Below are positions 1 through 8,329 of a DNA stretch of 64,000 bases, one piece after another; the first letter of the stretch is position 1, and each line of letters begins with the position of its first letter. The notes under the pieces were generated by a model. That model was not told where the DNA came from. It made no database searches and worked only from the letters and a program-made list of their open reading frames with translations. The DNA lies in assembly GCF_021538895.1 (NCBI RefSeq), contig NZ_JADDRL010000028.1, positions 1 to 64,000 of the forward strand. The letters run 5' to 3'. This DNA comes from Streptomyces olivochromogenes. Its GTDB lineage: Bacteria; Actinomycetota; Actinomycetes; Streptomycetales; Streptomycetaceae. The position numbers were made by a program, and so were the translations under genes.

Positions 1-350
1 CGAGTGAAGGCCGCGTACCTGCACTCATCGCTCAAGCCCCTGACCTCGTCGAACAGGGTCTACCGCTTCAGGAGGTCTGGACGGCAGCATCTGCTTCTCG
101 TTAGCGCGATCGAGGTTGCAGTTGCAAGGTGCTCGGCATCGTCGGGGACCGAGGCGATCACTCGATGAGACACCGCGGCGAACGGGAGCCCGGCCAGAGG
201 GTGATGCGATGAACCATCCCGCCCTACGACTTCGACGACGAAGACGAGCGATGAGCCCTGTTGTCGGCGACGGCTGAAAAGTGGTTCTGGATCACTTTCA
301 GTGCCGGAGCCACGGAGGGTCACCACAACCGCGATCACGACCGAGTGCAG
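1..350. other. left flank without a confident gene
   Basis: No recognisable gene is seen here. The longest open frame (minus strand, 60-338, 92 codons) has no motif I recognise and no clear ribosome binding site. The IS630-type element begins at 351, so this stretch is the left flank of an insertion. Confidence 0.4.
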
Positions 351-1774
351 CTAGTGTGATGTGCCGGAAATTGCGGGCTTAAGTATCTTGCTGGTTTTCG
401 GTGGCTGGAGGAGTGACCTTGGTGAGGTAGTCGGCGAGGGATTTAAGGATCTCGTCGGCGGTCTTGGTCCAGGTGAAGGGCCTGGGGTTCTCGTTCCACG
501 AGTCGATCCAGGCGCTGATGTCATCCTCCAGCGCCTTCACGGAGGTGTGGACGCCGCGGCGGATGAGTTTGTCGGTGAGCAGGCCGAACCATCGCTCGAC
601 CTGGTTGATCCAGGAGGAGCCGGTCGGGGTGAAGTGGACATGGAAGCGGGGGTGCTTGCCGAGCCACGCCTTGATCTCGGGGGTGTTGTGGGTGGCGTAG
701 TTGTCACACACCAGGTGCACGTCGAGTCCGGTGGGGACCGCGTTGTCTATCGTGACCAGGAACTTCTTGAACTTGATGGCCCGGTGGCGGCGGTGCAGTT
801 CACCGATGACGGTGCCGTCGGCGATGTTGAAGGCGGCGAACAGGCTGGTGATGCCGTGCCGCAGATAGTCGTGGGTACGCCGTTCGGGCATGCCCGGCAT
901 CATCGGCAGCACCGGCTGCGAGCGGTCCAGGGCCTGGATCTGTGACTTCTCGTCCACGCATAACACCACTGCCTTCTCGGGCGGGTTGTGGTACAGGCCG
1001 ACGACGTCGACGACCTTCGCGACGAACTGCGGGTCGGTGGAGAGCTTGAAGGCATCCTGCAGATGCGGCTTGAGGTCGAACCGTTTCCAGATCCGGCCGA
1101 TGGTGGACCTCGACAGCCCGGTGCGGGCGGCCATGGAGGCCCGCGACCAGTGCGTATCCGGGCCCGGAGTGGATTCCAGCGTCGCGACGATGACGTCTTC
1201 GACCAGGCCGAGCAGGATAGACGGCGGCCGCCCCGGCCGCGGCTCGTCGACCAGACCGTCCAGCCGCCGCGTGACGAACCGGGCCCGCCAGCGGCTCACC
1301 GACTGCTCGCGCACACCGAGTTCCGCCGCCACCTGCTTGTTCGTCCCGCCCTCCGCGCACCGCAGCACGATCCTCGCGCGCAGGGCCAGGAACTGCGCCG
1401 TCTTCGCCCGCCTCGCCAGGCGCGTCAGCTGAGCCCGCTCGTCATCGCTGAGCACCAACTCCAGCTTGCGCCGGCCCGACCGCGGCTCATCCCAAAGCCC
1501 GGCCATCCGCCGGTCAACGAACCGCGAGCGCCACTTCCTCACCGTGTCCACGGTTACCTTGAACTCCGCCGCCACACGCGTATTCGGCTTCCCCTCCGCG
1601 CACGCCAAGACCATGCGCGCCCGCTCGGCAAGACGAGGCGCCATCGCCCCGCCTGCCCAGCGCAGCAACTCGGCGCGCTCCTCATCAGACAGCACAACTT
1701 CGACGGCACGAGGACCCCGAGACATGAAAACAGGCTACAGACTTAAGCCCGCAATTTCCGGCGCATCACACTAG
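351..1774. mobile_element. complete IS630-type insertion sequence
   Basis: Two 34-bp terminal inverted repeats, at 351-384 and 1741-1774, match at 33 of 34 positions and bracket a single transposase gene. Both outer ends read CTAG, so a TA dinucleotide sits at each junction (352-353 and 1772-1773). This agrees with the TA target duplication known for the IS630/Tc1 group. Inferred length is about 1.42 kb. Intact ends and an uninterrupted transposase suggest a relatively recent and possibly still mobile element. Confidence 0.9.
379..1725 (-). CDS. IS630 family transposase with tandem HTH domains
   Basis: DDE transposase of 448 residues lying inside the inverted repeats of the element at 351-1774. 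The N-terminus carries two consecutive copies of an about 80-residue helix-turn-helix module (roughly residues 8-85 and 88-165). Each copy shows the same pattern: an LSD-[ED]-ERA start, a CAEG-x-x-N turn, a WR-[SA]-RF-V helix and a DEPR-x-GR linker. The catalytic region follows, with acidic residues visible in VLCVDEKSQ, LVCDNYATH and INQVERWF, the spacing expected of the IS630 DDE core. Typical members I know are about 350-370 residues with one such module, so the extra length is explained by the duplication. The start fits just inside the right inverted repeat. Confidence 0.9.
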   Translation of the reverse strand: MSRGPRAVEVVLSDEERAELLRWAGGAMAPRLAERARMVLACAEGKPNTRVAAEFKVTVDTVRKWRSRFVDRRMAGLWDEPRSGRRKLELVLSDDERAQLTRLARRAKTAQFLALRARIVLRCAEGGTNKQVAAELGVREQSVSRWRARFVTRRLDGLVDEPRPGRPPSILLGLVEDVIVATLESTPGPDTHWSRASMAARTGLSRSTIGRIWKRFDLKPHLQDAFKLSTDPQFVAKVVDVVGLYHNPPEKAVVLCVDEKSQIQALDRSQPVLPMMPGMPERRTHDYLRHGITSLFAAFNIADGTVIGELHRRHRAIKFKKFLVTIDNAVPTGLDVHLVCDNYATHNTPEIKAWLGKHPRFHVHFTPTGSSWINQVERWFGLLTDKLIRRGVHTSVKALEDDISAWIDSWNENPRPFTWTKTADEILKSLADYLTKVTPPATENQQDT

Positions 1775-1787
1775 GGGCCGTCCCGTA

Positions 1788-1839
1788 CTGGGGCCCGGTG
1801 AGGCAGTGGGAATCTGCGCCTCCACTCACCGGGCCCCAG
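1788..1839. terminator. 14-bp perfect inverted repeat (stem-loop)
   Basis: Arms 1788-1801 and 1826-1839 are exact reverse complements (14 bp, G+C-rich) around a 24-base loop. It lies immediately outside the right end of the IS630-type element and upstream of the small membrane protein gene. It could be a factor-independent terminator without a U-tract, or the relic end of another element. Function is inferred from structure only. Confidence 0.45.
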
Positions 1840-1926
1840 CCCCATGCGTGGCGGCTCGACCAAGGAGTTGAACGCGTTCAAAAATAGTGAGAGCATGCTG
1901 GTCGGCCGGTCCCAGGAGGAGAGGCG

Positions 1927-2409
1927 ATGGAAGGCGGACCAGTGCGTTCGGAGGAGACAGCAGGGGGGCGGGCCCCGGCCCGACACTTGGCGGCACCCGC
2001 GGTGTGGGCGGTGGTGATCGGCGTCAGTCCATGGCTTCCGGCCGCCGCCGGCGTCGAGGAGGACCTGAGTGGCGTGTCCGTCGTGTTGTCCATGGTGGCC
2101 TGCGGCCTTATGGCCTCCCTGCTGCTGGGGGCGTCCCTCGGGCGTGCTCGCTCCTGGTCGTTGCTGGCGGCGTGCGCCGTCCTAGGCCCCGCTGTCTGGG
2201 TCTTCGACTTCACCGCTCTCGGGGACCCCGACGTCCATGCCGACCCCGCTTTCGCCGTCCTCGGGATGGGGTTCCTCGGCTTCTGGGCCCTGGACGCCCC
2301 CCTGCTGGCGGGCGCGCTGGCCGGCCGGTTCTGCTGGTCGGCCACGCGCGGACCGGTCGCTCGGGCGGGGAGCGGCTGCTCAGGCGGAGGCCGGTCGGTC
2401 GGCAACTAG
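1927..2409 (+). CDS. small hydrophobic membrane protein, function unknown
   Basis: Predicted 160-residue protein. A purine-rich GGAGGAG sequence sits just upstream of the ATG. After a polar N-terminus of about 20 residues, three hydrophobic segments are visible (about residues 25-42, 50-70 and 76-95), then a further apolar stretch near 108-130 and a glycine/arginine-rich tail. I recognise no catalytic motif or named family. It stands alone between the IS630-type element and a transposase remnant, so context gives no functional hint. Confidence 0.55.
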   Translation: MEGGPVRSEETAGGRAPARHLAAPAVWAVVIGVSPWLPAAAGVEEDLSGVSVVLSMVACGLMASLLLGASLGRARSWSLLAACAVLGPAVWVFDFTALGDPDVHADPAFAVLGMGFLGFWALDAPLLAGALAGRFCWSATRGPVARAGSGCSGGGRSVGN

Positions 2410-2499
2410 AAGGCCGATGAAGATCTTGGGGCCAGTTGGTGGGGAACCCGCAAGATGGCGGGTCTCGGCCGCCTGCCCAGGGCCACAGTTGTAGGGGTG

Positions 2500-3588
2500 A
2501 TGGGGCAATCGCGGAGCGAGTCGGTGGGGCCCGATGTGTGGTCTACCTGCCGGGAATTGATCCCGGCGGGAAGCGTGTTCGCGTTCTTGGCCGAGCATCG
2601 CGACACGCTGTTCCCGGAAGCGTTGTTCGCGGACATGTACCCCTCGCCGAACGGCCGGCCCTCGGTGCCGCCGGGTGTGCTGGCCTGCGCGATCGTGCTG
2701 CAGACGTTGCAGGGCCTGTCCGACATGGAGACCGCGCAAGAGCTTCACTGCGATCTGCGGTGGAAGGCCGCCTGCGGCCTGGGGCTCCACGATCTCGGGT
2801 TCCATCCCTCGCTCCTGGCCTACTTCCGGCGCCGCCTGGCCCGTTCGGTGCGACCGGACCGGCTGTTCGACGCGGTGCGTGAGGTGGTGGACGCCACCGG
2901 TGCGCTGAAGGGAAAGAACCGCAGGGCCCTGGACTCCGCAGTCCTCGACGACGCGGTGGCCACCCAGGACACCGTCACACAGCTCATTGCCGCTATCCGC
3001 AACGTGATCCGCGAGGTCCCAGGCGCCCACTTGGTGGCCGCCGCTCACTGCCGGGGCCACGATTACAGCGAGCCCGGCAACCCCCGGATCGCCTGGAGCG
3101 ACGAGCAGGCACGCGCCGAGCTGGTGGACGCACTGGTCACCGACGCCCTGCAACTGCTGGGCCGTCTGCCCGATCAGGACCTTGGCCCCCACGCAGCGGA
3201 TGCCGTGGGGATCCTGGCCCTGGTCGCCGGACAGGACGTCGAACCCGCCGACGGCTCTGACGGCACCGACCGACGCTGGCGCATCGCCCGCCGCACCGCC
3301 TACGACCGGATGATCTCCACCGTCGATCCCGACGCCCGGCACGCCCACAAGTCGTACTCACAACGACGTGAAGGATTCAAAGCCCATCTCGCGATCGAGC
3401 CGGAGACTGGGCTGATCACCGCTGTCACCCTGCGGCCGGCCGCAGGAGCCGAGCACCACGAGGCCGCCGTCGCCACCGAAGTCCTCGAAGACGAGAGGGG
3501 CTCCCTTCACGTCCTCGCCGACTCCGCCCACTCCACCGCTCACCTGCGGCAGCACCTCACCACCGCCGGACACCACCTGCTGACGTGA
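2500..3588 (+). pseudogene. IS1182-type transposase, 3'-truncated
   Basis: The reading frame gives about 362 residues from the ATG at 2500 (an in-frame ATG also exists at 2455). It matches the N-terminal two thirds of an IS1182-type transposase: the opening region with FAFLAEHRD, the SVPPGVLACAIVLQ and LQGLSDMETAQEL helices, the AYFRRRLA segment, and then the start of the catalytic domain (DARHAHKSYSQRREGFKAHL, ADSAHSTAHL). Full-length members are usually about 500 residues or more and continue with a cysteine-containing C-terminal region. Here the frame stops in a divergent tail at 3588, so the catalytic domain is incomplete. It is probably an inactive remnant. Confidence 0.8.
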
Positions 3589-4161
3589 CGAGCGTGACGG
3601 CGGCAAGTAACAGCCACTACAGGGCAACGATCAGACTGGGTTCCGATTCGGGCCTGCGACTCGTCATGGCTCATGATGCCGCTGAACCTTGTGCTCGTGT
3701 GGCCGCTTCGGGCGACTCCATGGCCCATGGCTGTACACACCTGCGCTCTGAGCCTGGGAAGCTCGTGGCCTTTGGCGGCAGTTGTTGCGCTGGCCTGCGG
3801 CGGAGTGTTGATTGAGCTTTGGTTGCCCAGTGGGCAGCCGCTGCGGGCCTTGGGGAAAGGCCCGAGCCTCAAGGCACCCACGACTCGCACCCAGCGGGGT
3901 CCGCCCCGCGCCGCCCACACCACATAGACTCACCCACCGACGACGACCACCACCAGCAAGCCGACCAGTACCAGAACCGCCATGTTCCCCACCCCTGTTG
4001 CCAAACCGCTTTTGGGAGACCGGCCGCTGTGAAAAGTCCCGCGTTCCTCTCACACGGACGGCCCGGCGCCGGCTGAACGCCCGCCGGGAGCACGGCCGAT
4101 GGCACATGACCACCGTGGTCACATGCCATCTCGGGTGCCTCGGTCCGGCGGACCGTGGGGG
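3589..4161. other. non-coding or degenerate stretch
   Basis: No convincing gene is seen. On the minus strand at 3930-3983 there is a 17-codon ORF (MAVLVLVGLLVVVVVGG) preceded by a GGGG purine run. It would be a single very hydrophobic peptide; codons after its stop continue with membrane-interface-like residues, so it may be the start of a small membrane protein broken by a stop codon. The rest looks like debris next to the truncated transposase. Confidence 0.35.
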
Positions 4162-5091
4162 TCAGGCCGTCCGCCCCGGCAGTACGTGGGCGTCGCGCAC
4201 CGGCGGGCAGCCCAGCCGGCCGCGGGTGGCGATCAGCAGGACGGCGGCCGCGGCGGTGGAGCTGAGCAGGAAGGCGTGGGCGGCGTATCCGTCGGGCAGG
4301 GACGGGAACATGTCGGACCAGGCCAGCGAGAAGTAGTTGTTGACCCCGCAGTGCAGCAGCATGGCCAGCGGCAGGCTCTCGCCGGTGCGGTTGAACACCC
4401 ACGTCATGACAAAGCTGAAGGCGATCGTGGTGGCGATGAACTCCAGCGGCGTGGTCCAGGTGACGTGCGGCCCACCCCACTCGGTCAGGAACAGCGGCAG
4501 GTGCCAGGCACCCCACAGCGGGCCGACGACGAGGGTGCCGAGCAGCGGGCCGTAACGGCGCTGCAGGCGGGGCATGGCGAACTCGCGCCAGCCGGGCTCC
4601 TCGGCGAGGCCGGTGGTGATCATCTGCAAAATCAGGCCGGGCAGGAACGCGGCAAGGACCGCGGCGGGCGGCACCGCGGGGCCGCGGTCGGACAGTGCGA
4701 CCGAGGCGAGGGTCAGCGTGGCGGGCACCGAGAGCAGCACTACGAGGTACCAGCGCCAGCCGACCTTGAACTTGGTCATCCGCCCGCGCCAGGCCCGCAG
4801 TCCGCGGCGTCCCTCGGTGATCCCCGTGACGAGGAGTGCCGCCGTGATCGGGCCGAGGTAGGCGCCGGGCAGGACGCCGAGGAGCTGGGTGGTCCCGCCG
4901 ACCCCGGGGAAGCCGAAGTGCAAGACGCCCACGCCGTTCTCGGACAGGATGTACGGCGTCCAGGCAATCCAACTCAGCAGGTAGGCCAGCGAGAAGAACC
5001 AGGTCAGGGGGCGGCGGCGGATGCTGCCCCGCAGGCCGGAGCCCGTATGTGCCGGTCGGTTCTCGATGCTGACGGGGGCTTGGATGCTCAC
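4162..5091 (-). CDS. CPBP family intramembrane metalloprotease
   Basis: A 309-residue polytopic membrane protein with the hallmarks of the CPBP (CAAX prenyl protease/bacteriocin-processing, Abi) family. Visible motifs are EEPGWR at about residues 164-169 (the EExxxR motif), a histidine in WGAWHLP at about 197, and a second histidine in LLHCGVNN at about 247. These are the metal-binding and catalytic positions of the family. About eight hydrophobic segments are apparent from residue 29 onward. Substrates of bacterial members are mostly unknown; some process or give immunity to peptides. The promoter region contains a 24-base palindrome (5179-5202) that recurs in front of the two-component/ABC genes near 12 kb, so it may belong to that stress regulon. 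Confidence 0.85.
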   Translation of the reverse strand: MSIQAPVSIENRPAHTGSGLRGSIRRRPLTWFFSLAYLLSWIAWTPYILSENGVGVLHFGFPGVGGTTQLLGVLPGAYLGPITAALLVTGITEGRRGLRAWRGRMTKFKVGWRWYLVVLLSVPATLTLASVALSDRGPAVPPAAVLAAFLPGLILQMITTGLAEEPGWREFAMPRLQRRYGPLLGTLVVGPLWGAWHLPLFLTEWGGPHVTWTTPLEFIATTIAFSFVMTWVFNRTGESLPLAMLLHCGVNNYFSLAWSDMFPSLPDGYAAHAFLLSSTAAAAVLLIATRGRLGCPPVRDAHVLPGRTA

Positions 5092-5178
5092 CGCGGTGTC
5101 CCTTCGGATGCTGGCTGACGTGACGTGTTCAGCACACCAGTCAGGCGTCCGCGGATCATTGCCGTGCGCCCCCCAAGT

Positions 5179-5202
5179 GGAGGTACAGCAGGCTGTACCT
5201 CC
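5179..5202. promoter_or_regulatory. palindromic operator candidate (copy 1)
   Basis: A perfect inverted repeat, GGAGGTACAGC-AG-GCTGTACCTCC, with 11-base arms and a 2-base centre. It lies 88 bases upstream of the CPBP protease start on the minus strand. The core GAGGTACAGCAGGCTGTAC recurs exactly at 11982-12000 between the divergent histidine kinase and ABC operons. Such a core is the size expected for a NarL-family response-regulator dimer site. Binding by the regulator at 13396-14055 is inferred. Confidence 0.65.
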
Positions 5203-5217
5203 GTCGGCGCATACGCC

Positions 5218-5415
5218 TCAACCGGCCGCTCGAACCGCCGCTTCGGTCAAGGTCGTCGCAGTCCGTACGGCGCTGGTGACGGCCTCGTCGGGAGTGAGCC
5301 CGCAGAGGTCGGTGAGGGTGAACAGGGCCTCCGCGCCGACCACCACCGCGAGGTCCCGCTTGAGTTGCGCGAACGCCTCCGGATCCGCCGCCCCCAGCGT
5401 GTCCTCCAGAGGTAC
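5218..5415 (-). pseudogene. TetR-like regulator, C-terminal remnant
   Basis: Minus-strand codons ending at 5218 encode about 60 residues that read like the ligand-binding C-terminus of a TetR repressor (AFAQLKRDLAVVVGAEALFT, LTDLCGLTPDEAV, then an alanine/threonine-rich end). No DNA-binding N-terminus exists upstream. The similarity stops near 5400, where the 3' end of a divergent gene begins. I infer an internal deletion that removed both gene starts. The exact left limit of the remnant is uncertain. Confidence 0.5.
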
Positions 5416-5535
5416 GAGCGCCTGTACTTCCGCGACCTGCGGGACATGATCGGCGGCGGCCAGGAGTTGGACGCCGAGTCGACCGTCAGGGTCATGAGCC
5501 GCTACGCCACCGTTCCCGCCACCGACTTCGCCTGA
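5416..5535 (+). pseudogene. C-terminal remnant of an unidentified, possibly cupin-like protein
   Basis: Plus-strand codons ending in TGA at 5535 encode about 40 protein-like residues (YERLYFRDLRDMIGGG, then VMSRYATVPATDFA). The pattern resembles the C-terminal helix pair of some Streptomyces cupin-domain proteins, but I am not certain of the family. No start codon or N-terminus is present. It lies 34 bases before the hydrolase gene on the same strand and was probably the first gene of that operon. Confidence 0.35.
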
Positions 5536-5569
5536 ACCGGCCGACTTCCGACTTCCCCGAGGAATCAGC

Positions 5570-6382
5570 ATGATCAGCACCGTCCGCACCCTCTCCCTCC
5601 AGTCCGGCGGCCTCGACGTCACCGTCGACGACCAGGGGCAGGGCCACCCCTTCCTGCTGCTGCACGGCGGTGGCGGTCCGCAGACGGTCGCGCCGTTCGC
5701 CGGACTGCTCGCCGGACGGCGGCCGGCCAGGGTCGTCACCCCGGTCCACCCGGGCTTCGGCGGCACCGCCCGGCCCGACTGGCTGACCGATGCCGCCACC
5801 CTCGCCCAGGCCTACGTGCGGCTGCTCGACGAACTCGGCCTCACGGACGTCACCGTCGTCGGCAACTCCATCGGAGGCTGGATCACCGCGGAGATCGCCC
5901 TGCTCGGCAGCGACCGGATCAGCAGCATCGTCCTCGTCAACGCCGTCGGCATCAAGGTCCCTGGCCACCCCATCGCCGACACCATCTCCATCACTCCCGC
6001 CGAGCTGTCGCGGCTCGCCTTCCACGACCACGCGAAGTTCGCCGTCGACCCCGCCACCCTCCCGGAGGCCGCCCGCGCGGTGATGGCCGCCAACCGCGCC
6101 GCCCTCGAGGTCTACTCGGGGCCGTACGCCATGGAGGACCCCTCCCTTCGCGAGCGCCTGGCCAAGGTCGGGCGCCCGGCCCTGGTGGCGTGGGGGGAGA
6201 GCGACGAGGTCGTCGACGCCGAGTACGGGCGTGCGTACGCGGAGGCCATGCCTGAGGCCCGGTTCGAGCTGCTGCCCGACACCGGTCACATGCCGCAGAT
6301 CGAAACCCCCGAGCAACTCCTCGCCGTGGTCTGGGACTTCGCCGACGCCCACGCCACGAACCGCCCTGAAGGGAAGCATCCC
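5570..6382 (+). CDS. alpha/beta hydrolase, reading through into the MFS gene
   Basis: Serine hydrolase of the alpha/beta fold, starting at an ATG preceded by GAGGAA. Visible elements are the oxyanion-hole HGGGG at about residues 32-36, the nucleophile elbow GNSIGG with Ser100, a catalytic acid in WGESDEVV (about Asp212) and the catalytic His240 in LPDTGHMPQIE. Family proteins hydrolyse esters, C-C bonds or related substrates; the substrate here cannot be told. The hydrolase module ends near residue 265, but no stop codon follows in frame: translation continues into the MFS coding sequence, whose own GTG start is at 6383. A TGA exists at 6367 in another frame, so a single-base indel probably caused the fusion. 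Confidence 0.75.
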
Positions 6383-7803
6383 GTGCCCCGACCCCGTCGC
6401 GGCGGACCGACGTCGGTCCTGGCCGTCTGCTGTCTGAGCGTCCTGCTCGTCAGCCTCGACACCACCGCCCTCAACGTCGCTCTGCCCGCCGTCCGGCGGG
6501 ACCTCGGCTCCTCGGTCTCCGGGCTGCAGTGGACGCTGGACGCGTACACCATCGTGCCGGCCTCGCTGCTGACGGCGGCCGGCTCCACGGCCGACCGGGT
6601 CGGGCGGCGGCGGGTCTTCCAGCTGGGCCTGGTGCTGTTCACCGGGGCCTCGGCACTGTGCAGCCTGGCGCCGACCACGGGGTGGCTGGTGACCTTTTGC
6701 ATGGTGCAGGCGGTGGGCGGCTCCGTGCTCACCCCGGTCGCGATGGCCATCCTCGCCAACACCTTTCCCGCGCCCCGGGAGCGGGCGCGGTCGATCGGTG
6801 TGTGGGGTGGCGTGGTCGGCGTCAGCATGGCGGCCGGGCCGGTTCTGGGCGGCGTACCGGTGCAGTCGGTCGCGTGGCGGTCGGTGTTCTGGCTGAACGT
6901 ACCGATCGGGCTGGCCGCGCTGGTCCTTACCGCGCTGGTCGTCCCGGAGTCGCGTGCGGCACGGGCCCGGCGCGCGGCCCCTGTGGGGCAGCTGCTGGTG
7001 ATCGTCCTGCTCGACGCGCTGACGTATGCCGTCATCGAAGGGCCCGGCGAGGGTTGGACCTCCCCGCTGATCGCGGCCTGCCTCATCGCCGCGGCGGGCG
7101 CCCTCACCGGGCTCGTGCCATACGAGAACCGGCGCGCCGAACCGCTGATCGACCCGCAGCTCTTCCGCAGTCCGCCGTTCAGCGGAGCCACCCTGACAGC
7201 CGTCTTCGCATTCGCCGCACTCGGCGGCTTCCTCTTCTCCAACGCCCTCTATTTGCAAGGCGAGTGGGGCTCAGCCCGCTGGAGGCAGGGCTGCGGTTGC
7301 TGCCGATGGCGGCGCTGTCGCTGGTGTGCCCGCCGCTGTCCGGGCGGATCGTGGGCAGTCGGGGCCCGCGGGTGCCGCTGTTGATCGCCGGGGCCGGTAT
7401 CACTGCCAGCGGTGTGCTGGCGATGCTCGTCACCCGCTCCATCCACCCCTCGTACACCCTTCTGGCCTTGGCCTACACGTTGTTCGGCCTCGGCTTCGGC
7501 TTCGTCAACGCGCCGATCACGGACACTGCGGTCGCCGGCCTGCCCCGCGACCGGGCGGGGGTGGCCGCCGCGGTGGCCGCGACCAGCCGGCAGGTCGGCT
7601 CCGCGATCGGCATCGCGGCGATCGGCGCCGTGGTCGCCGCCGGGTCGAGGGCGGCGCCCTGGTGGATCATCGCCGGGTGCGGGCTGGCCGTACTCGCCCT
7701 GAGCGCCGTGACCGCCGGCCGCCGCTCTCCCGGTGGCGCCGGACGTGGCGCCACCGACGTCAACTCCGAGCAGTCAAAGCCTGTTTCCCGTACTGCCAGG
7801 TAG
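6383..7803 (+). pseudogene. MFS drug-efflux (DHA2-type) transporter, frameshifted
   Basis: From a GTG at 6383 with a GAAGGGA sequence before it, the frame encodes a major facilitator of the 14-helix EmrB/QacA type. The first helix contains LDTTALNVALPAV, followed by LQWTLDAYTIV and the GSTADRVGRRRVF loop between helices 2 and 3. About 290 codons in, near 7255-7265, the frame is lost. The remaining homologous sequence (GLSPLEAGLRLLPMAALSLV to SAVTAGRRSPG) continues in another frame to the stop at 7803. Joined, the product would be about 470 residues, normal for the family. One missing base would explain the break. It is a pseudogene unless this is a sequencing error. Confidence 0.8.
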
Positions 7804-7878
7804 AGTCGGGCAACCCCGGCGGAGGCCGCAACCGAACACCAGATCGGTGCGTCTCTTGCGTTCGCGGCTCGAAGAGGC

Positions 7879-8309
7879 GTGAGCGCCGTGCCCGAGGAGG
7901 AGGAAGCTCGTCTGCCCATCGGTGCTCTGGCGTGCGGGGCGGCCGCCATGCTGCTCTTTGCGGCCATGCTGCGGGAGACCGTGGTGGTACGGCGGTTGCG
8001 GCAGCACGGGACGCGGACGCAGGGTCTCGTGGTCGACAACGCGCGGACCCACGACTCCGACGGGCCGACATGGGTGCCGGTCATCGCCTTCACCGAGCAT
8101 CGCGGGTACCGGGTGGAATTCCCACCGCGAGCCCGGGGGAGCGGGATGGGGCTGGCGACGGGGCGGGAGGTGGGAGTGGTGTATCTGTCGCACGACCCGC
8201 AAAGGGCTCGCGTGCTCATGTGGCGGCACACGACGGGCCGGTGGTGTTCCTGTTCTTCGGCAGCATCGTCTTCCTGGTCTTCGCTGTGTGGATCGCCTTG
8301 GCGGGCTGA
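7879..8309 (+). pseudogene. DUF3592-like membrane protein, frameshifted
   Basis: A GTG at 7879 opens a frame encoding a hydrophobic first helix (about residues 13-31), a soluble beta-rich middle (GTRTQGLVVDN, VPVIAFTEHRGYRVEF, GREVGVVYLSHDPQRARV) and then loses frame near 8225-8240. The expected final transmembrane helix (PVVFLFFGSIVFLVFAVWIA) is in the neighbouring frame and ends at 8309. The layout helix, beta domain, helix is typical of DUF3592 proteins of unknown function. This is the second frameshift within about 1 kb of the broken MFS gene. Confidence 0.6.
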
Positions 8310-8329
8310 CCGCGTCTGGGGAGGCGCGC

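Noticed and set aside
5492..7258. 588-codon minus-strand frame opposite the hydrolase and MFS genes
   Set aside because: Shadow of the plus-strand coding sequence; no motif on the minus strand.
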